Below are positions 36,590 through 44,807 of a stretch of DNA of 64,000 nt, in pieces. The translations under genes and the position numbers were made by a program. The stretch spans positions 620,001 through 684,000 of the forward strand of contig CP058931.1 in NCBI GenBank assembly GCA_024760505.1, given 5' to 3'. Within the stretch, counting starts at the first letter, position 1. Each line of letters opens with the position of its first letter. Source of the stretch: Nitrospira sp. (GTDB lineage: Bacteria > Nitrospirota > Nitrospiria > Nitrospirales > UBA8639). A model generated the notes under the pieces. The model was not told the origin of the DNA, searched no databases, and was given only the letters and a program-made list of their open reading frames with translations.

Positions 36590-37267
36590 TCAGAATGCCT
36601 CCTGACTCCTGCGACTTAATTGGTAAAGGAACCCCTTCTTTTCTACTCCGGCATCTTTTCGGGGAGGCCAGTTGAGCGGGACTTCTTCTATTGCCACAAT
36701 AAATTTCTCTTTAAATCCATGTTCGACGGTATCGAGCCCCAGTCTATTTGGATCACAAAACATGGCTTTCCCCTTTGGGCTAAGCACCTGTCCAAGAATA
36801 TGAGAAATACCGGCTAAAATTCCCTCGTCATAAAAAACTTCACTGCCTATTACCAAATCATAAAAAAACTTTTTTGTTCCAATCTTTTCCGTCCAATTCA
36901 ACAGGCATGCGTCAAAATTGCTGATATGATTCAGACGACAGGACTCCTTTGTTGCTTCAAGCGTAATAGCCACCATATCTGAAAACATGGTAAATGCCCC
37001 GAGCCGAGCAGCAACCACTCCGGCCAACCCTGTTCCGCAGCCAATTTCCAGAACATTGACACCCTGCAGTTTTGTTGGGAAAAACTGATGAATGAGACAT
37101 TCGGATAAGGCCACCTCAGAAGGCCAAATTCGATCCCAGTACCCCCATCCGAGGGATTCGTCATCCCGTGCATCTAATGGGGTTTCATCAGAGATGTCTC
37201 GCTTGGCCTTACAGACAATGGGAACATCCCCGATTTTGGGAAGGGTCACCACTTTCACATGACTCAC
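36590..37267 (-). CDS. Class I SAM-dependent methyltransferase (METTL/FAM86-like)
   Basis: A methyltransferase of about 225 residues with SAM motif I VLEIGCGTGLAGVVAARLGA. The features WGYWDRIWPSEVALSECL before it and DLVIGSEVFYDEGILAGI (motif IV region) are typical of the protein-lysine or small-molecule methyltransferases near METTL/FAM86. The substrate is unknown. The GTG start at 37267 follows GGGGGAG at 9 nt. The frame is open for 21 codons upstream, but those codons run through the icd terminator hairpin. It sits between icd and the aclB operon. Confidence 0.8.
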   Translation of the reverse strand: MSHVKVVTLPKIGDVPIVCKAKRDISDETPLDARDDESLGWGYWDRIWPSEVALSECLIHQFFPTKLQGVNVLEIGCGTGLAGVVAARLGAFTMFSDMVAITLEATKESCRLNHISNFDACLLNWTEKIGTKKFFYDLVIGSEVFYDEGILAGISHILGQVLSPKGKAMFCDPNRLGLDTVEHGFKEKFIVAIEEVPLNWPPRKDAGVEKKGFLYQLSRRSQEAF

Positions 37268-37284
37268 ACGAATTATCTCCCCCC

Positions 37285-37322
37285 AAAAAAGGCGAGCCGG
37301 GTTCCGATTGGAACCCGGCTCG
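37285..37322 (-). terminator. Rho-independent terminator of icd
   Basis: A perfect 13-bp stem, CGAGCCGGGTTCC (37293-37305) with GGAACCCGGCTCG (37310-37322), has a 4-nt loop. On the minus strand it is followed by CCTTTTTTGGGG. It lies 56 nt after the icd stop. Confidence 0.9.
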
Positions 37323-37377
37323 TTGCACACATCCCCAGTATAACAATAATACCGGAAGACCAGCCTACGTTGAGAAC

Positions 37378-39612
37378 CTAGGCTAAGCGACTTAAGATGG
37401 CATTGAAAGTCGCGCTGGGACGCATGGCGGCCATCACCTTGGTTGGATCCGGACGATAATATCCGCCAATATCCTGAGCCCGACCCTTTGCCGCTTTAAT
37501 CTCTTCAAGAATTGTATCGACTTTGGATTCCAACTCTTTTGCGATCGGGGCAAATTGCTTTTTCAAGTCCTGATCATCATTCTGTGCGGCAAGTTCTTGC
37601 GCCCAGTACATGGCCTCGTACACATGACTTCCCGCATTATCCAATTGCCCCAATTCCCGTCCTGGGGCCTTCCGGTTGTCCATGAGCTTTCCGGTGGCCT
37701 TGTCCAAAGTGTCCGCCAGGATTTTTGCTTTTTTGTTGTTTTTGACTTGACTCAAATGGGCAAACGACTCTGCTAACGCGAGAAACTCTCCGAGGGAATC
37801 CCAGCGTAAATGTCCTTCTTTGACAAACTGCTGTACATGCTTCGGGGCCGACCCTCCGGCTCCGGTTTCAAACAGCCCTCCACCATTGATGAGTGGAACG
37901 ATGGACAGCATTTTGGCGCTCGTCCCCAACTCCAAAATCGGGAATAAGTCAGTGAGATAATCCCGAAGCACATTTCCAGTAGCCGAAATGGTATCGAGGC
38001 CGTCCTTTGCACGTTTAAGGGAGTACTTCATGGCATCCACCGGTGCCATAATTTGGATGTCCAGACCTTTGGTATCGTGATCCTTAAGGTAGAGATTCAC
38101 TTTTTCAATGACTTGGGCGTCATGAGCCCGATTTTTATTGAGCCAGAATACCACCGGCGTCGAAGAAGCCCTGGCCCGGTTTACGGCCAACTTGACCCAA
38201 TCCTTAATGGCAACATCCGTCGTATAACAACTGCGCCAGATATCGCCTTTTTCGACATCGTGTTGCAGCAAGACATTCCCTGCTCCATCCAGCACCCTGA
38301 CTACGCCTTTCCCGGTGGATTCAAATGTCTTGTCATGTGATCCATATTCTTCGGCTTTTTGTGCCATTAACCCCACATTGGGTACGCTACCCATGGTAGA
38401 CGGATTAAATTCGCCATTTTCGCGACAAAAATCGACTACGGCCTGATAGATACCGGCATAACTCCGGTCAGGAATGATGGCTTTCATGTCATGTTCTTTG
38501 CCGTCAGGTCCCCACATTTTCCCCGAGGTTCGCAGTGCAGCTGCCATGGATGCATCAATGATGATGTCACTTGGCACATGAAGGTTGGTAATGCCCTTGT
38601 CGGAATCCACCATCGCGAGTGCCGGGCCATTTTTGAGACAGGCCTGAATATCTGCCTCGATTTCCTTCTTATTGGCCTCCGGTAAATTTTTAATTTTGGC
38701 CAGGATGTCACCTAATCCGTTATTCGGGTTGGCACCCAATTCGGCAAACGTTTTTTCGTGTTTTTCAAAGACATCCTCGAAGAATGCTTTCACAGCATGA
38801 CCAAACATGATGGGATCCGAAACTTTCATCATGGTGGCCTTCAGGTGTAGCGACCACAAAATGCCCTTCTGTTTGGCATCCGCCACTTGCTCTTTAAAGA
38901 ACTGCCGCAATGCCTGGCAGCTCATCTTGCTGGCATCCAGCACATCACCCTTGTTGAGGGTTAATTTATCTTTCACGACGGTAACGCTACCATTGTCCGC
39001 CACAAATTCAATTTTTCCCTTTCCAGCGGCTTTCTCGGTTATAGTTACGGACTTTTCATTGCCGAAGAAATCTCCAGCCGTCATGTGCGCCACGTGCGTT
39101 TTGGAATCTTTTGTCCATTTACCCATTTTATGCGGATTCTTTTTGGCATATTGCTTGACCGAGGCTGAAGCCCGACGATCGGAATTCCCTTGCCGCAGCA
39201 CCGGATTGACCGCACTTCCTTTCACTTTGTCATATTTAGCTTTGATATCCTTTTCTTCTTCGTTTTTAGGATCTTCAGGATAGTCAGGGATCGCATAGCC
39301 CTGAGATTGTAATTCAGCAATCGCACCTTTAATTTGTGGGAGCGATGCACTGATGTTTGGTAACTTAATGACATTGGCATCTGGCTTCTCAACCAGTTCA
39401 CCTAATAGAGCCAGATCATCCGGCTGGCGTTGCTCAGGCTTGAGCTTGTCAGGAAATTGCGCAAGAATTCTTCCTGCGAGGGAGATATCTTTGGTGCCAA
39501 CGGTCACACCTGCCGCTTTAGCAAATGACTGAATGATTGGCAGAAACGATCCGCTGGCCAGCTCAGGCGCTTCATCAACTTTCGTGTAAATAATGTCTGG
39601 TTGTACACTCAT
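37378..39612 (-). CDS. icd: Isocitrate dehydrogenase, monomeric NADP-type
   Basis: A 744-residue monomeric isocitrate dehydrogenase (MSVQPDIIYTKVDEAPELASGSFLP, then VLRQGNSDRRASASVKQYAKKNPHKMG and HVAHMTAGDFFGNEKSV). It interconverts isocitrate and 2-oxoglutarate with NADP(H); the reductive carboxylation direction would serve the reductive TCA cycle. The length is the standard of about 740. It is a single-gene unit with its own promoter block and a strong terminator. The ribosome binding site GGGGTAAATGCC precedes the ATG. Confidence 0.96.
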   Translation of the reverse strand: MSVQPDIIYTKVDEAPELASGSFLPIIQSFAKAAGVTVGTKDISLAGRILAQFPDKLKPEQRQPDDLALLGELVEKPDANVIKLPNISASLPQIKGAIAELQSQGYAIPDYPEDPKNEEEKDIKAKYDKVKGSAVNPVLRQGNSDRRASASVKQYAKKNPHKMGKWTKDSKTHVAHMTAGDFFGNEKSVTITEKAAGKGKIEFVADNGSVTVVKDKLTLNKGDVLDASKMSCQALRQFFKEQVADAKQKGILWSLHLKATMMKVSDPIMFGHAVKAFFEDVFEKHEKTFAELGANPNNGLGDILAKIKNLPEANKKEIEADIQACLKNGPALAMVDSDKGITNLHVPSDIIIDASMAAALRTSGKMWGPDGKEHDMKAIIPDRSYAGIYQAVVDFCRENGEFNPSTMGSVPNVGLMAQKAEEYGSHDKTFESTGKGVVRVLDGAGNVLLQHDVEKGDIWRSCYTTDVAIKDWVKLAVNRARASSTPVVFWLNKNRAHDAQVIEKVNLYLKDHDTKGLDIQIMAPVDAMKYSLKRAKDGLDTISATGNVLRDYLTDLFPILELGTSAKMLSIVPLINGGGLFETGAGGSAPKHVQQFVKEGHLRWDSLGEFLALAESFAHLSQVKNNKKAKILADTLDKATGKLMDNRKAPGRELGQLDNAGSHVYEAMYWAQELAAQNDDQDLKKQFAPIAKELESKVDTILEEIKAAKGRAQDIGGYYRPDPTKVMAAMRPSATFNAILSRLA

Positions 39613-39747
39613 GGCATTTACCCCGTTAAAGGTTAACTAAGAACACGTTTTTCCTGGAAAGAACTCGCCTCAAACACGCCATTGGGAAACTCTACAAGCG
39701 GTTAAGATGAAATCTGTAAACCAATCCCCATGCCGTGACAAGAACAC

Positions 39748-39818
39748 CATTGTAAGAATGGTGTCACCCTTCTGCAATCAATCAAAGGACCCATGTCGCC
39801 ACGAATCAAAAGTCTCAG
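39748..39818 (-). promoter_or_regulatory. icd promoter with conserved upstream block shared with aclB
   Basis: Read on the minus strand there is a -35 box TTGCAG (39772-39777), a 17-nt spacer and a -10 box TACAAT (39749-39754), giving a leader of about 130 nt. The upstream part has CATGGGTC and TTTTGA-like half sites (39782-39788 and 39806-39812, 24 bp apart) as before aclB. The rest of the gap 39613-39974 contains no gene. Confidence 0.72.
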
Positions 39819-39974
39819 GAAAGATGCGGAAATAGGGGAAGTTGGCGAAAACATTTTACCCGAAAAAGTAAACTCAACTAGAAACTGGAAGTTAGAGGAA
39901 TAATTGAGAGGAACCCTTGCAAGGGAATTTTTTGAGATTTATCAGTCGAGAAATAGAAAAGTCTTAGAGAGACT

Positions 39975-41294
39975 CTAGAGAAGTTGTTGCCAACTGAGGG
40001 TCGCAACCGGAAGCACTCGAAGGGACGCGGCGATCGGACAGGTATCCAGAGTCATCTTCACCTCACCATTCAGTATCTGCACCTGGTCCGCCAAGAGGGC
40101 ACCCTGAATGACTGAACTCCCAATTCCACCATCAAACGTCACTTGCCCAGCGACAATGATGAGCCCTTCCCAATGAAAAGGCGCGGAAATGTTTAGATTT
40201 CCCGTTACCAAAAGTATGCCATATCCATTGAGATTCTGAGCGGCAAGTCGGCGCGAAAATCCCCCTGCAAGCGATTCGGCATACAACAGGGCAGGATTCC
40301 CAGGCGCCCCAAGATTCACACCGACAAGATCTCCTGAAATGACCTGGGCGCCTCCCTTGAGGCTATCTAAAGCCTTGACTAAATCCAGGGATTCGGTGCC
40401 CACTTGTGGCGTTGGAGGATTTCCTGTGAAAGTGGCGGTTCCTGTCAACCCACCTGCAGGCCCTAACTTGACTGGGGGACGGCCTCCTGCCAGAAGCCCA
40501 CAATTATCAAATCCTTCTACGGCTGCAGTTCCGCCAGCGAATACGACCTGACTATTCGCATATACGGGTGCCAACAATGGGGGCCCAGACGGGTGCGCAA
40601 CCTCCACTTGAATCAGGGACGTGGCACCTTCTACCTGACCCTGGCTGATGATGATTTCGACTGGGGAATATGGTGTTGGATTTGCTGACGTAAATGACGT
40701 GGGGATGAGTCCATTTTCTGATGCAAATCCAAAGAAGACCAGACTGCCTCGGTTATTTAGTGAATGGGTCGCGATTATTCCATCCCCATCCTGATAGTGA
40801 GGAGTCAGAGAACTGTGCCCCGCCCGTTCCGCATCATATTCGGTTTTATGACGAATTTTAGTCCAGTAAGGGAGAGCAGTTTGCACACTATTTGGAAAAA
40901 CTGCCGTATTGGTGAGATTTCCACTCAAAGGAAAATAGTTTGTGAAAACCCCTGAATATTCAGGATCATACTGTGGGTTCCACTCAGGGGAGGACAACAC
41001 ATAGGCGGACCAATTTGCTTGCAGGATGGGAGAAGGATCGCCGAGATACCCTGGATTTGACAAGGAAGATCCACCTAAACGAACGGCAGTTTCTGCAATG
41101 CCCGCCTCTGCGGCATAGAACGTAGCCATCGACCTTCGGAAATTTCCACTGATTTGTAGGTCGGTGGACGTGGCAAACAGAATCGTCGCACCCATAATTG
41201 TAGAAATAGCGACCAATAACAAGGCTGCAATGAGCGCTGCGCCCATGGAATTGTGATAAGGCCTTATTCCTTCCTTGCTATTGAATCCGGTCAT
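39975..41294 (-). CDS. pilX: PilX-like minor pilin-assembly protein
   Basis: A 439-residue protein with the PilX/SpcX N-terminus (NSMGAALIAALLLVAISTIMGATILFA, a single hydrophobic helix after a short basic or polar leader). An Ala/Glu-rich amphipathic helix follows (MATFYAAEAGIAETAVRL), then a large beta-rich extracellular region. PilX primes type IV pilus assembly together with PilV, PilW and FimU/FimT (family knowledge). Its ATG overlaps the pilW stop by 4 nt (ATGA). Much longer than typical PilX (about 195 residues), it may carry an added surface module. Confidence 0.78.
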   Translation of the reverse strand: MTGFNSKEGIRPYHNSMGAALIAALLLVAISTIMGATILFATSTDLQISGNFRRSMATFYAAEAGIAETAVRLGGSSLSNPGYLGDPSPILQANWSAYVLSSPEWNPQYDPEYSGVFTNYFPLSGNLTNTAVFPNSVQTALPYWTKIRHKTEYDAERAGHSSLTPHYQDGDGIIATHSLNNRGSLVFFGFASENGLIPTSFTSANPTPYSPVEIIISQGQVEGATSLIQVEVAHPSGPPLLAPVYANSQVVFAGGTAAVEGFDNCGLLAGGRPPVKLGPAGGLTGTATFTGNPPTPQVGTESLDLVKALDSLKGGAQVISGDLVGVNLGAPGNPALLYAESLAGGFSRRLAAQNLNGYGILLVTGNLNISAPFHWEGLIIVAGQVTFDGGIGSSVIQGALLADQVQILNGEVKMTLDTCPIAASLRVLPVATLSWQQLL

Positions 41295-41899
41295 GATTGG
41301 ACATTTCTCATCGTGATTCGGGAATGGAGAGTCACAGTTCGATATCCACCGTTTTTGGCATACTGTGGATCAGGCTGTGACGTTCGGGCTGTTACTGAAA
41401 TTCTCACTTGTCGAATAGCTTTGGAATCTGTGGTCGGGTTCCCACCCTGATCAAGATAGTCTATGACAAACGCTTCAATGTCCTCACCAAATGGTTGATT
41501 TCCTCCACCGGTATTACGCCGAAGCATGTGAGTCGTGGCATCATAGACAAAGGCAATCGATTCATTGGCATCGCTGGTGATGCCATTACCATTCATATCC
41601 GCCTTGATAGAGAGCTTTTGTGGATCATACGTAATCCCCTCAAAGTCATTCGTAAGATCGCCATCACGATTCACTCCGCGAGGATCATAACCGGCCATCA
41701 GGATTTCCCGGGTCACCAAATCCACCACCACGCGAGCCTGTTGCTGCATGTCCAAGATTTGCTCTCGCACACCCTGGGCTTTGAGTTCTTGGATATACAG
41801 GGCATAGACCACACTCACTGTCAGGAAACTCAGGCCCAGGGCCACCACGACCTCAACGAGTGTATACCCCTGAGGGGACCCTATCGAAACATGTGGCAT
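41291..41899 (-). CDS. pilW: PilW-like minor pilin
   Basis: A minor pilin of about 202 residues with a class III/IV leader and the prepilin processing site G|YTLVEVVVALGLSFLTV. The helix with QQQARVVVDLVTREILMAGYDPRG is typical of PilW. Start 41899 gives an 11-residue leader (MPHVSIGSPQG) and lies 14 nt after the pilV stop; the longer frame to 41965 would overlap pilV and give an overlong leader. The mature protein joins the pilus tip complex after cleavage by PilD. Confidence 0.85.
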   Translation of the reverse strand: MPHVSIGSPQGYTLVEVVVALGLSFLTVSVVYALYIQELKAQGVREQILDMQQQARVVVDLVTREILMAGYDPRGVNRDGDLTNDFEGITYDPQKLSIKADMNGNGITSDANESIAFVYDATTHMLRRNTGGGNQPFGEDIEAFVIDYLDQGGNPTTDSKAIRQVRISVTARTSQPDPQYAKNGGYRTVTLHSRITMRNVQS

Positions 41900-41913
41900 C
41901 CGCGTATTCACTT

Positions 41914-42330
41914 TTACTTTGTGAGATAAATGGTAAGTGTGGTGGAATGCGCATCGTGATCCCACCGCACTTCGACTGTAACGGTGTGTAACCCGGATAT
42001 TGGAAAATGCGGTTGAATAGTGAGCGTTCGTTGATGATGACTCGCGCCGGCAATGGAGCCATAGGGTTCCGTGTTAGCCCATGCAGCGGTTAACGAATTG
42101 GGCACTCCATCCCGGCGCACGTCTTCCAATTTTTCCTGGGCGAGGGTAACGGCTCTGGTCATTTTTTCACTCGCGGTCATGCCGGTATGGGCGACAACGG
42201 AATAGCCTGCAAATCCAAGGAGCGCCAGGAAAACCACCACCAGGGACATTAGCACTTCTAACAAAGAGAACCCTCGTTGATCTCGCAGGCAACTCGTCAG
42301 TCGATATCCCTCAGGAATAGTGTTGTTCAT
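41914..42330 (-). CDS. pilV: PilV-like minor pilin
   Basis: A 138-residue prepilin with the processing site QRG|FSLLEVLMSLVVVFLALLGFAG, followed by a short globular part. The size and motif fit PilV. Its ATG overlaps the fimT stop by one nucleotide (TAATG), so it is translationally coupled. Confidence 0.85.
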   Translation of the reverse strand: MNNTIPEGYRLTSCLRDQRGFSLLEVLMSLVVVFLALLGFAGYSVVAHTGMTASEKMTRAVTLAQEKLEDVRRDGVPNSLTAAWANTEPYGSIAGASHHQRTLTIQPHFPISGLHTVTVEVRWDHDAHSTTLTIYLTK

Positions 42331-42791
42331 TAAGACTTCACTTTTACCCGTCCGGTTATGCTAACCGTAATGATCCGTTTTCCGGCTGAATTGGACAGGG
42401 TAATAGAAGCTAAGCTGGACGCCGTTCCTCTTGGCAGAAAGGAGGGATTGTTGGTGGCCGTCATCATGACATCTCGAAAACTCTTCTGAATATCGCGAGC
42501 TACAAGATGTTCGCCCGGGTCGGACTTTCCATTATTATTATCATCATCCAATAAAACATACCGATGATTATCCTGAAAGAAGACTCGTTGCCTATTCCGC
42601 TCAATCACGGCCTTCATTTTTGCCCCTAAAAGGTCAGAGGTCACCTGTCTGGCTGCTCCATTCAATCGCCAATGAGGTAACTGGGATACCAACCAGGTCT
42701 GAGCAAACATCAAGACTACCCCGATAATGCCAAGCACGATGATTAATTCAGTAAGGGTAAAACCTCTGGTACACAAAAGAGATCTCTTCAA
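42330..42791 (-). CDS. fimT: FimT/GspH-like minor pilin
   Basis: A minor pilin of about 153 residues with the processing site TRG|FTLTELIIVLGIIGVVLMFA and a GspH/FimT-like C-terminal domain (ARQVTSDLLGAKMKAVIERNRQRVFF). The frame is open to 42914, overlapping pilD, but that start would give a 51-residue leader. TTG at 42791, with AGGG 9 nt upstream, gives a normal 10-residue leader and is preferred, with moderate certainty. Confidence 0.78.
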   Translation of the reverse strand: MKRSLLCTRGFTLTELIIVLGIIGVVLMFAQTWLVSQLPHWRLNGAARQVTSDLLGAKMKAVIERNRQRVFFQDNHRYVLLDDDNNNGKSDPGEHLVARDIQKSFRDVMMTATNNPSFLPRGTASSLASITLSNSAGKRIITVSITGRVKVKS

Positions 42792-42868
42792 TCGTCTTGT
42801 CCCTGTTAGAGTAACGTCTTGAACCGACTCCGTGTGATCGCACCTGCCTTGCTGAATTCGTTGGGTAC

Positions 42869-43651
42869 TTATAACAAGCCATGAAAATACCAGTGCCATA
42901 ATTCCGTTCCCCACACCACCGCGATCAGGCCGCCGAGCGCTAAGTATGGTCCGAAAGGAATGTATTGGCCTTTTTCAAGGACCTTCGTAGCCAGCAATAT
43001 TATCCCGACAACCGCTCCCACCACTGATCCCACCATCAGGGTAAGTAGGGCCTGCTGCCACCCCAAAAAGGCTCCCACCATGGCCAAAAATTTAATATCA
43101 CCACCTCCAATGCCTTCTTTTCCGAACAAGAAGGGACTGACCCACGCGAGAGCTAGTAAAATCCCCCCTCCCACCAATAGACCGATAAGCGAATTAACCC
43201 AACCCGTCGGTAGCAGAAAGGATGCGCACACAAAGCCAACCATAATTCCAGGTAATGTAATCACATCCGGAATAATTTTGTGGTCCCAATCAATCCAAGC
43301 CACCACAAGAAACACCGATACCAGTCCCGCATACACGATCGTGGGCCACGTGAGGCCAAACCGCCAGACCACCAGGAGATACCCCAGGCCATTAGCAAAT
43401 TCAATAATAGGGTATCTTCCCGGAATACGCGCATGGCAAGCTCGACACCTCCCCAGCAGCCAAATAAAACTCAAAAGCGGAACATTGTCATACCAGCTTA
43501 TCTGCCTGCCGCAATCAGGACATGCCGACCGCGGAGCCACAACTGATTGTCCCTTTGGCACTCTGTGCACACATACCGTCAAGAAACTCCCAATGATCGT
43601 TCCCAGAATAAAGACGCTTGGCCAAACAATCCAGTGAGACATATTAGTCAC
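42869..43651 (-). CDS. pilD: Prepilin peptidase / N-methyltransferase
   Basis: A 260-residue polytopic membrane protease that cleaves type IV prepilins and methylates the new N-terminus. It has the cytosolic zinc motif with two CxxC pairs (CPDCGRQISWYDNVPLLSF and CRACHARIPGRYP). The aspartyl catalytic sites are in WIDWDHKIIPD and GIGGGDIKFLAMVGA. It shares the transcript with the minor pilins downstream. The start is GTG 43651 or ATG 43642. Confidence 0.93.
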   Translation of the reverse strand: MTNMSHWIVWPSVFILGTIIGSFLTVCVHRVPKGQSVVAPRSACPDCGRQISWYDNVPLLSFIWLLGRCRACHARIPGRYPIIEFANGLGYLLVVWRFGLTWPTIVYAGLVSVFLVVAWIDWDHKIIPDVITLPGIMVGFVCASFLLPTGWVNSLIGLLVGGGILLALAWVSPFLFGKEGIGGGDIKFLAMVGAFLGWQQALLTLMVGSVVGAVVGIILLATKVLEKGQYIPFGPYLALGGLIAVVWGTELWHWYFHGLL

Positions 43652-43767
43652 ATATTCCGTAGTTAATTCGACTAGGGTGAGTTTACGTATACTTTCGGTT
43701 TACAATCCTAAAATGACCTGATATTCTCCCTTAGATAATTCGCCTAGAGAAAATGCCTGAGGTACCC

Positions 43768-44028
43768 ATGACCAACCAACTGAAGCCGGACAAATTGGAC
43801 ATGCCGCCTATTAAGCGAAAACGCCCAGAGGCCCTGACTCAACGGGAGCAAGAAATCCTGCAACTCATCTGGTCAGGATTGAAGAATAAAGAGATTGCAC
43901 AGCAATTAAAAATTAGCGTCAAAACGGTAGAAGCGCACCGGGCCAATATGATGAAGAAGGTTCGGGTTTCTAATGCCGCCCAACTGCTTAATGCTGCAAT
44001 TCAGGAAGGCCTGATTCAGATAAAATAA
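43768..44028 (+). CDS. Stand-alone LuxR/GerE-type DNA-binding protein
   Basis: An 86-residue protein consisting only of a LuxR-type helix-turn-helix (ALTQREQEILQLIWSGLKNKEIAQQLKISVKTVEAHRANMMKKV) with a short N-tail. There is no receiver or ligand domain. The ATG at 43768 has GAGG 6 nt upstream; an in-frame ATG at 43753 lacks a site. It is divergent from pilD with about 115 bp between them, so it may act on the pilin operon promoter (inference). Confidence 0.85.
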   Translation: MTNQLKPDKLDMPPIKRKRPEALTQREQEILQLIWSGLKNKEIAQQLKISVKTVEAHRANMMKKVRVSNAAQLLNAAIQEGLIQIK

Positions 44029-44042
44029 TTTCCGCATGGCTC

Positions 44043-44807
44043 TTATGGTTTCTGAGTCCGTTGTCGAACTGCTTCAAAGAGTGTCACTGCTACGGCAACT
44101 GACAAATTCAGCGAGTTCATCCTTCCAAACATCGGAATCTTCACTAGTTGATCGCATTTTTTTAGCACAATCGGACGGATCCCTTCTCCTTCATTTCCAA
44201 ACACCAGCGCAACAGGTTCTGTGAAGTCTACCTCTGAATAGGATTCAACTCCTTCCGGGACTAATGCTACAGTCCTGATGCCCCGTTTCTGACATGTTTC
44301 AAGAAACTTTCCCGTATTGGCCACACGGGCAATGGAGACATGCTCTAAAGCTCCAGCCGATGCTTTGGCCACTCCACCCGTCAGACCTACGGCACGGTGC
44401 TTGGGGATGACAATCCCATCTCCACCGGCCGCCTCTACCGAACGGACAATCGCACCTAGATTATGTGGATCCTGGATTTGGTCTAACACCACTAATAAAG
44501 CAGGGATCGGGTTAAGAGAAAGTAGGTCCAGCAACTCCTCTCCCTCCAGATACTCCTTGGCGGAAACCTGAGCCACCACGCCCTGATGATGTCGATCGCC
44601 AGCTAAGCGATCTAATCGCTCCCTTGATTCGACAGCCAGGGAAATACCGCGTTCCCTTGCCAATTTCACAATGGGAAGAAATCGACCATCAGCCCGAAGA
44701 GTCCAAATTCGTTGGACGGGCCGAGACTGCGAGTGGAGAGATTCTAGAACCGCATGAAACCCGTACACCGTTGCCGGGGATTCATCGCTTCCATCGTGTG
44801 GTGCCAT
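44043..44807 (-). CDS. rlmB: 23S rRNA (guanosine-2'-O-)methyltransferase RlmB-type
   Basis: A 254-residue SPOUT-family TrmH-like methyltransferase. The N-terminal substrate-binding domain (VYGFHAVLESLHSQSRP) is followed by the knotted SAM domain (LVVLDQIQDPHNLGAIVRSVEAAGGDGIVI, LVFGNEGEGIRPIVLKKCDQ, IPMFGRMNSLNLSVAVAVTLFE). RlmB methylates G2251 of 23S rRNA in E. coli; the family-level call is firm, the exact target less so. It overlaps the cysS end by 26 nt on the same strand. Confidence 0.92.
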   Translation of the reverse strand: MAPHDGSDESPATVYGFHAVLESLHSQSRPVQRIWTLRADGRFLPIVKLARERGISLAVESRERLDRLAGDRHHQGVVAQVSAKEYLEGEELLDLLSLNPIPALLVVLDQIQDPHNLGAIVRSVEAAGGDGIVIPKHRAVGLTGGVAKASAGALEHVSIARVANTGKFLETCQKRGIRTVALVPEGVESYSEVDFTEPVALVFGNEGEGIRPIVLKKCDQLVKIPMFGRMNSLNLSVAVAVTLFEAVRQRTQKP

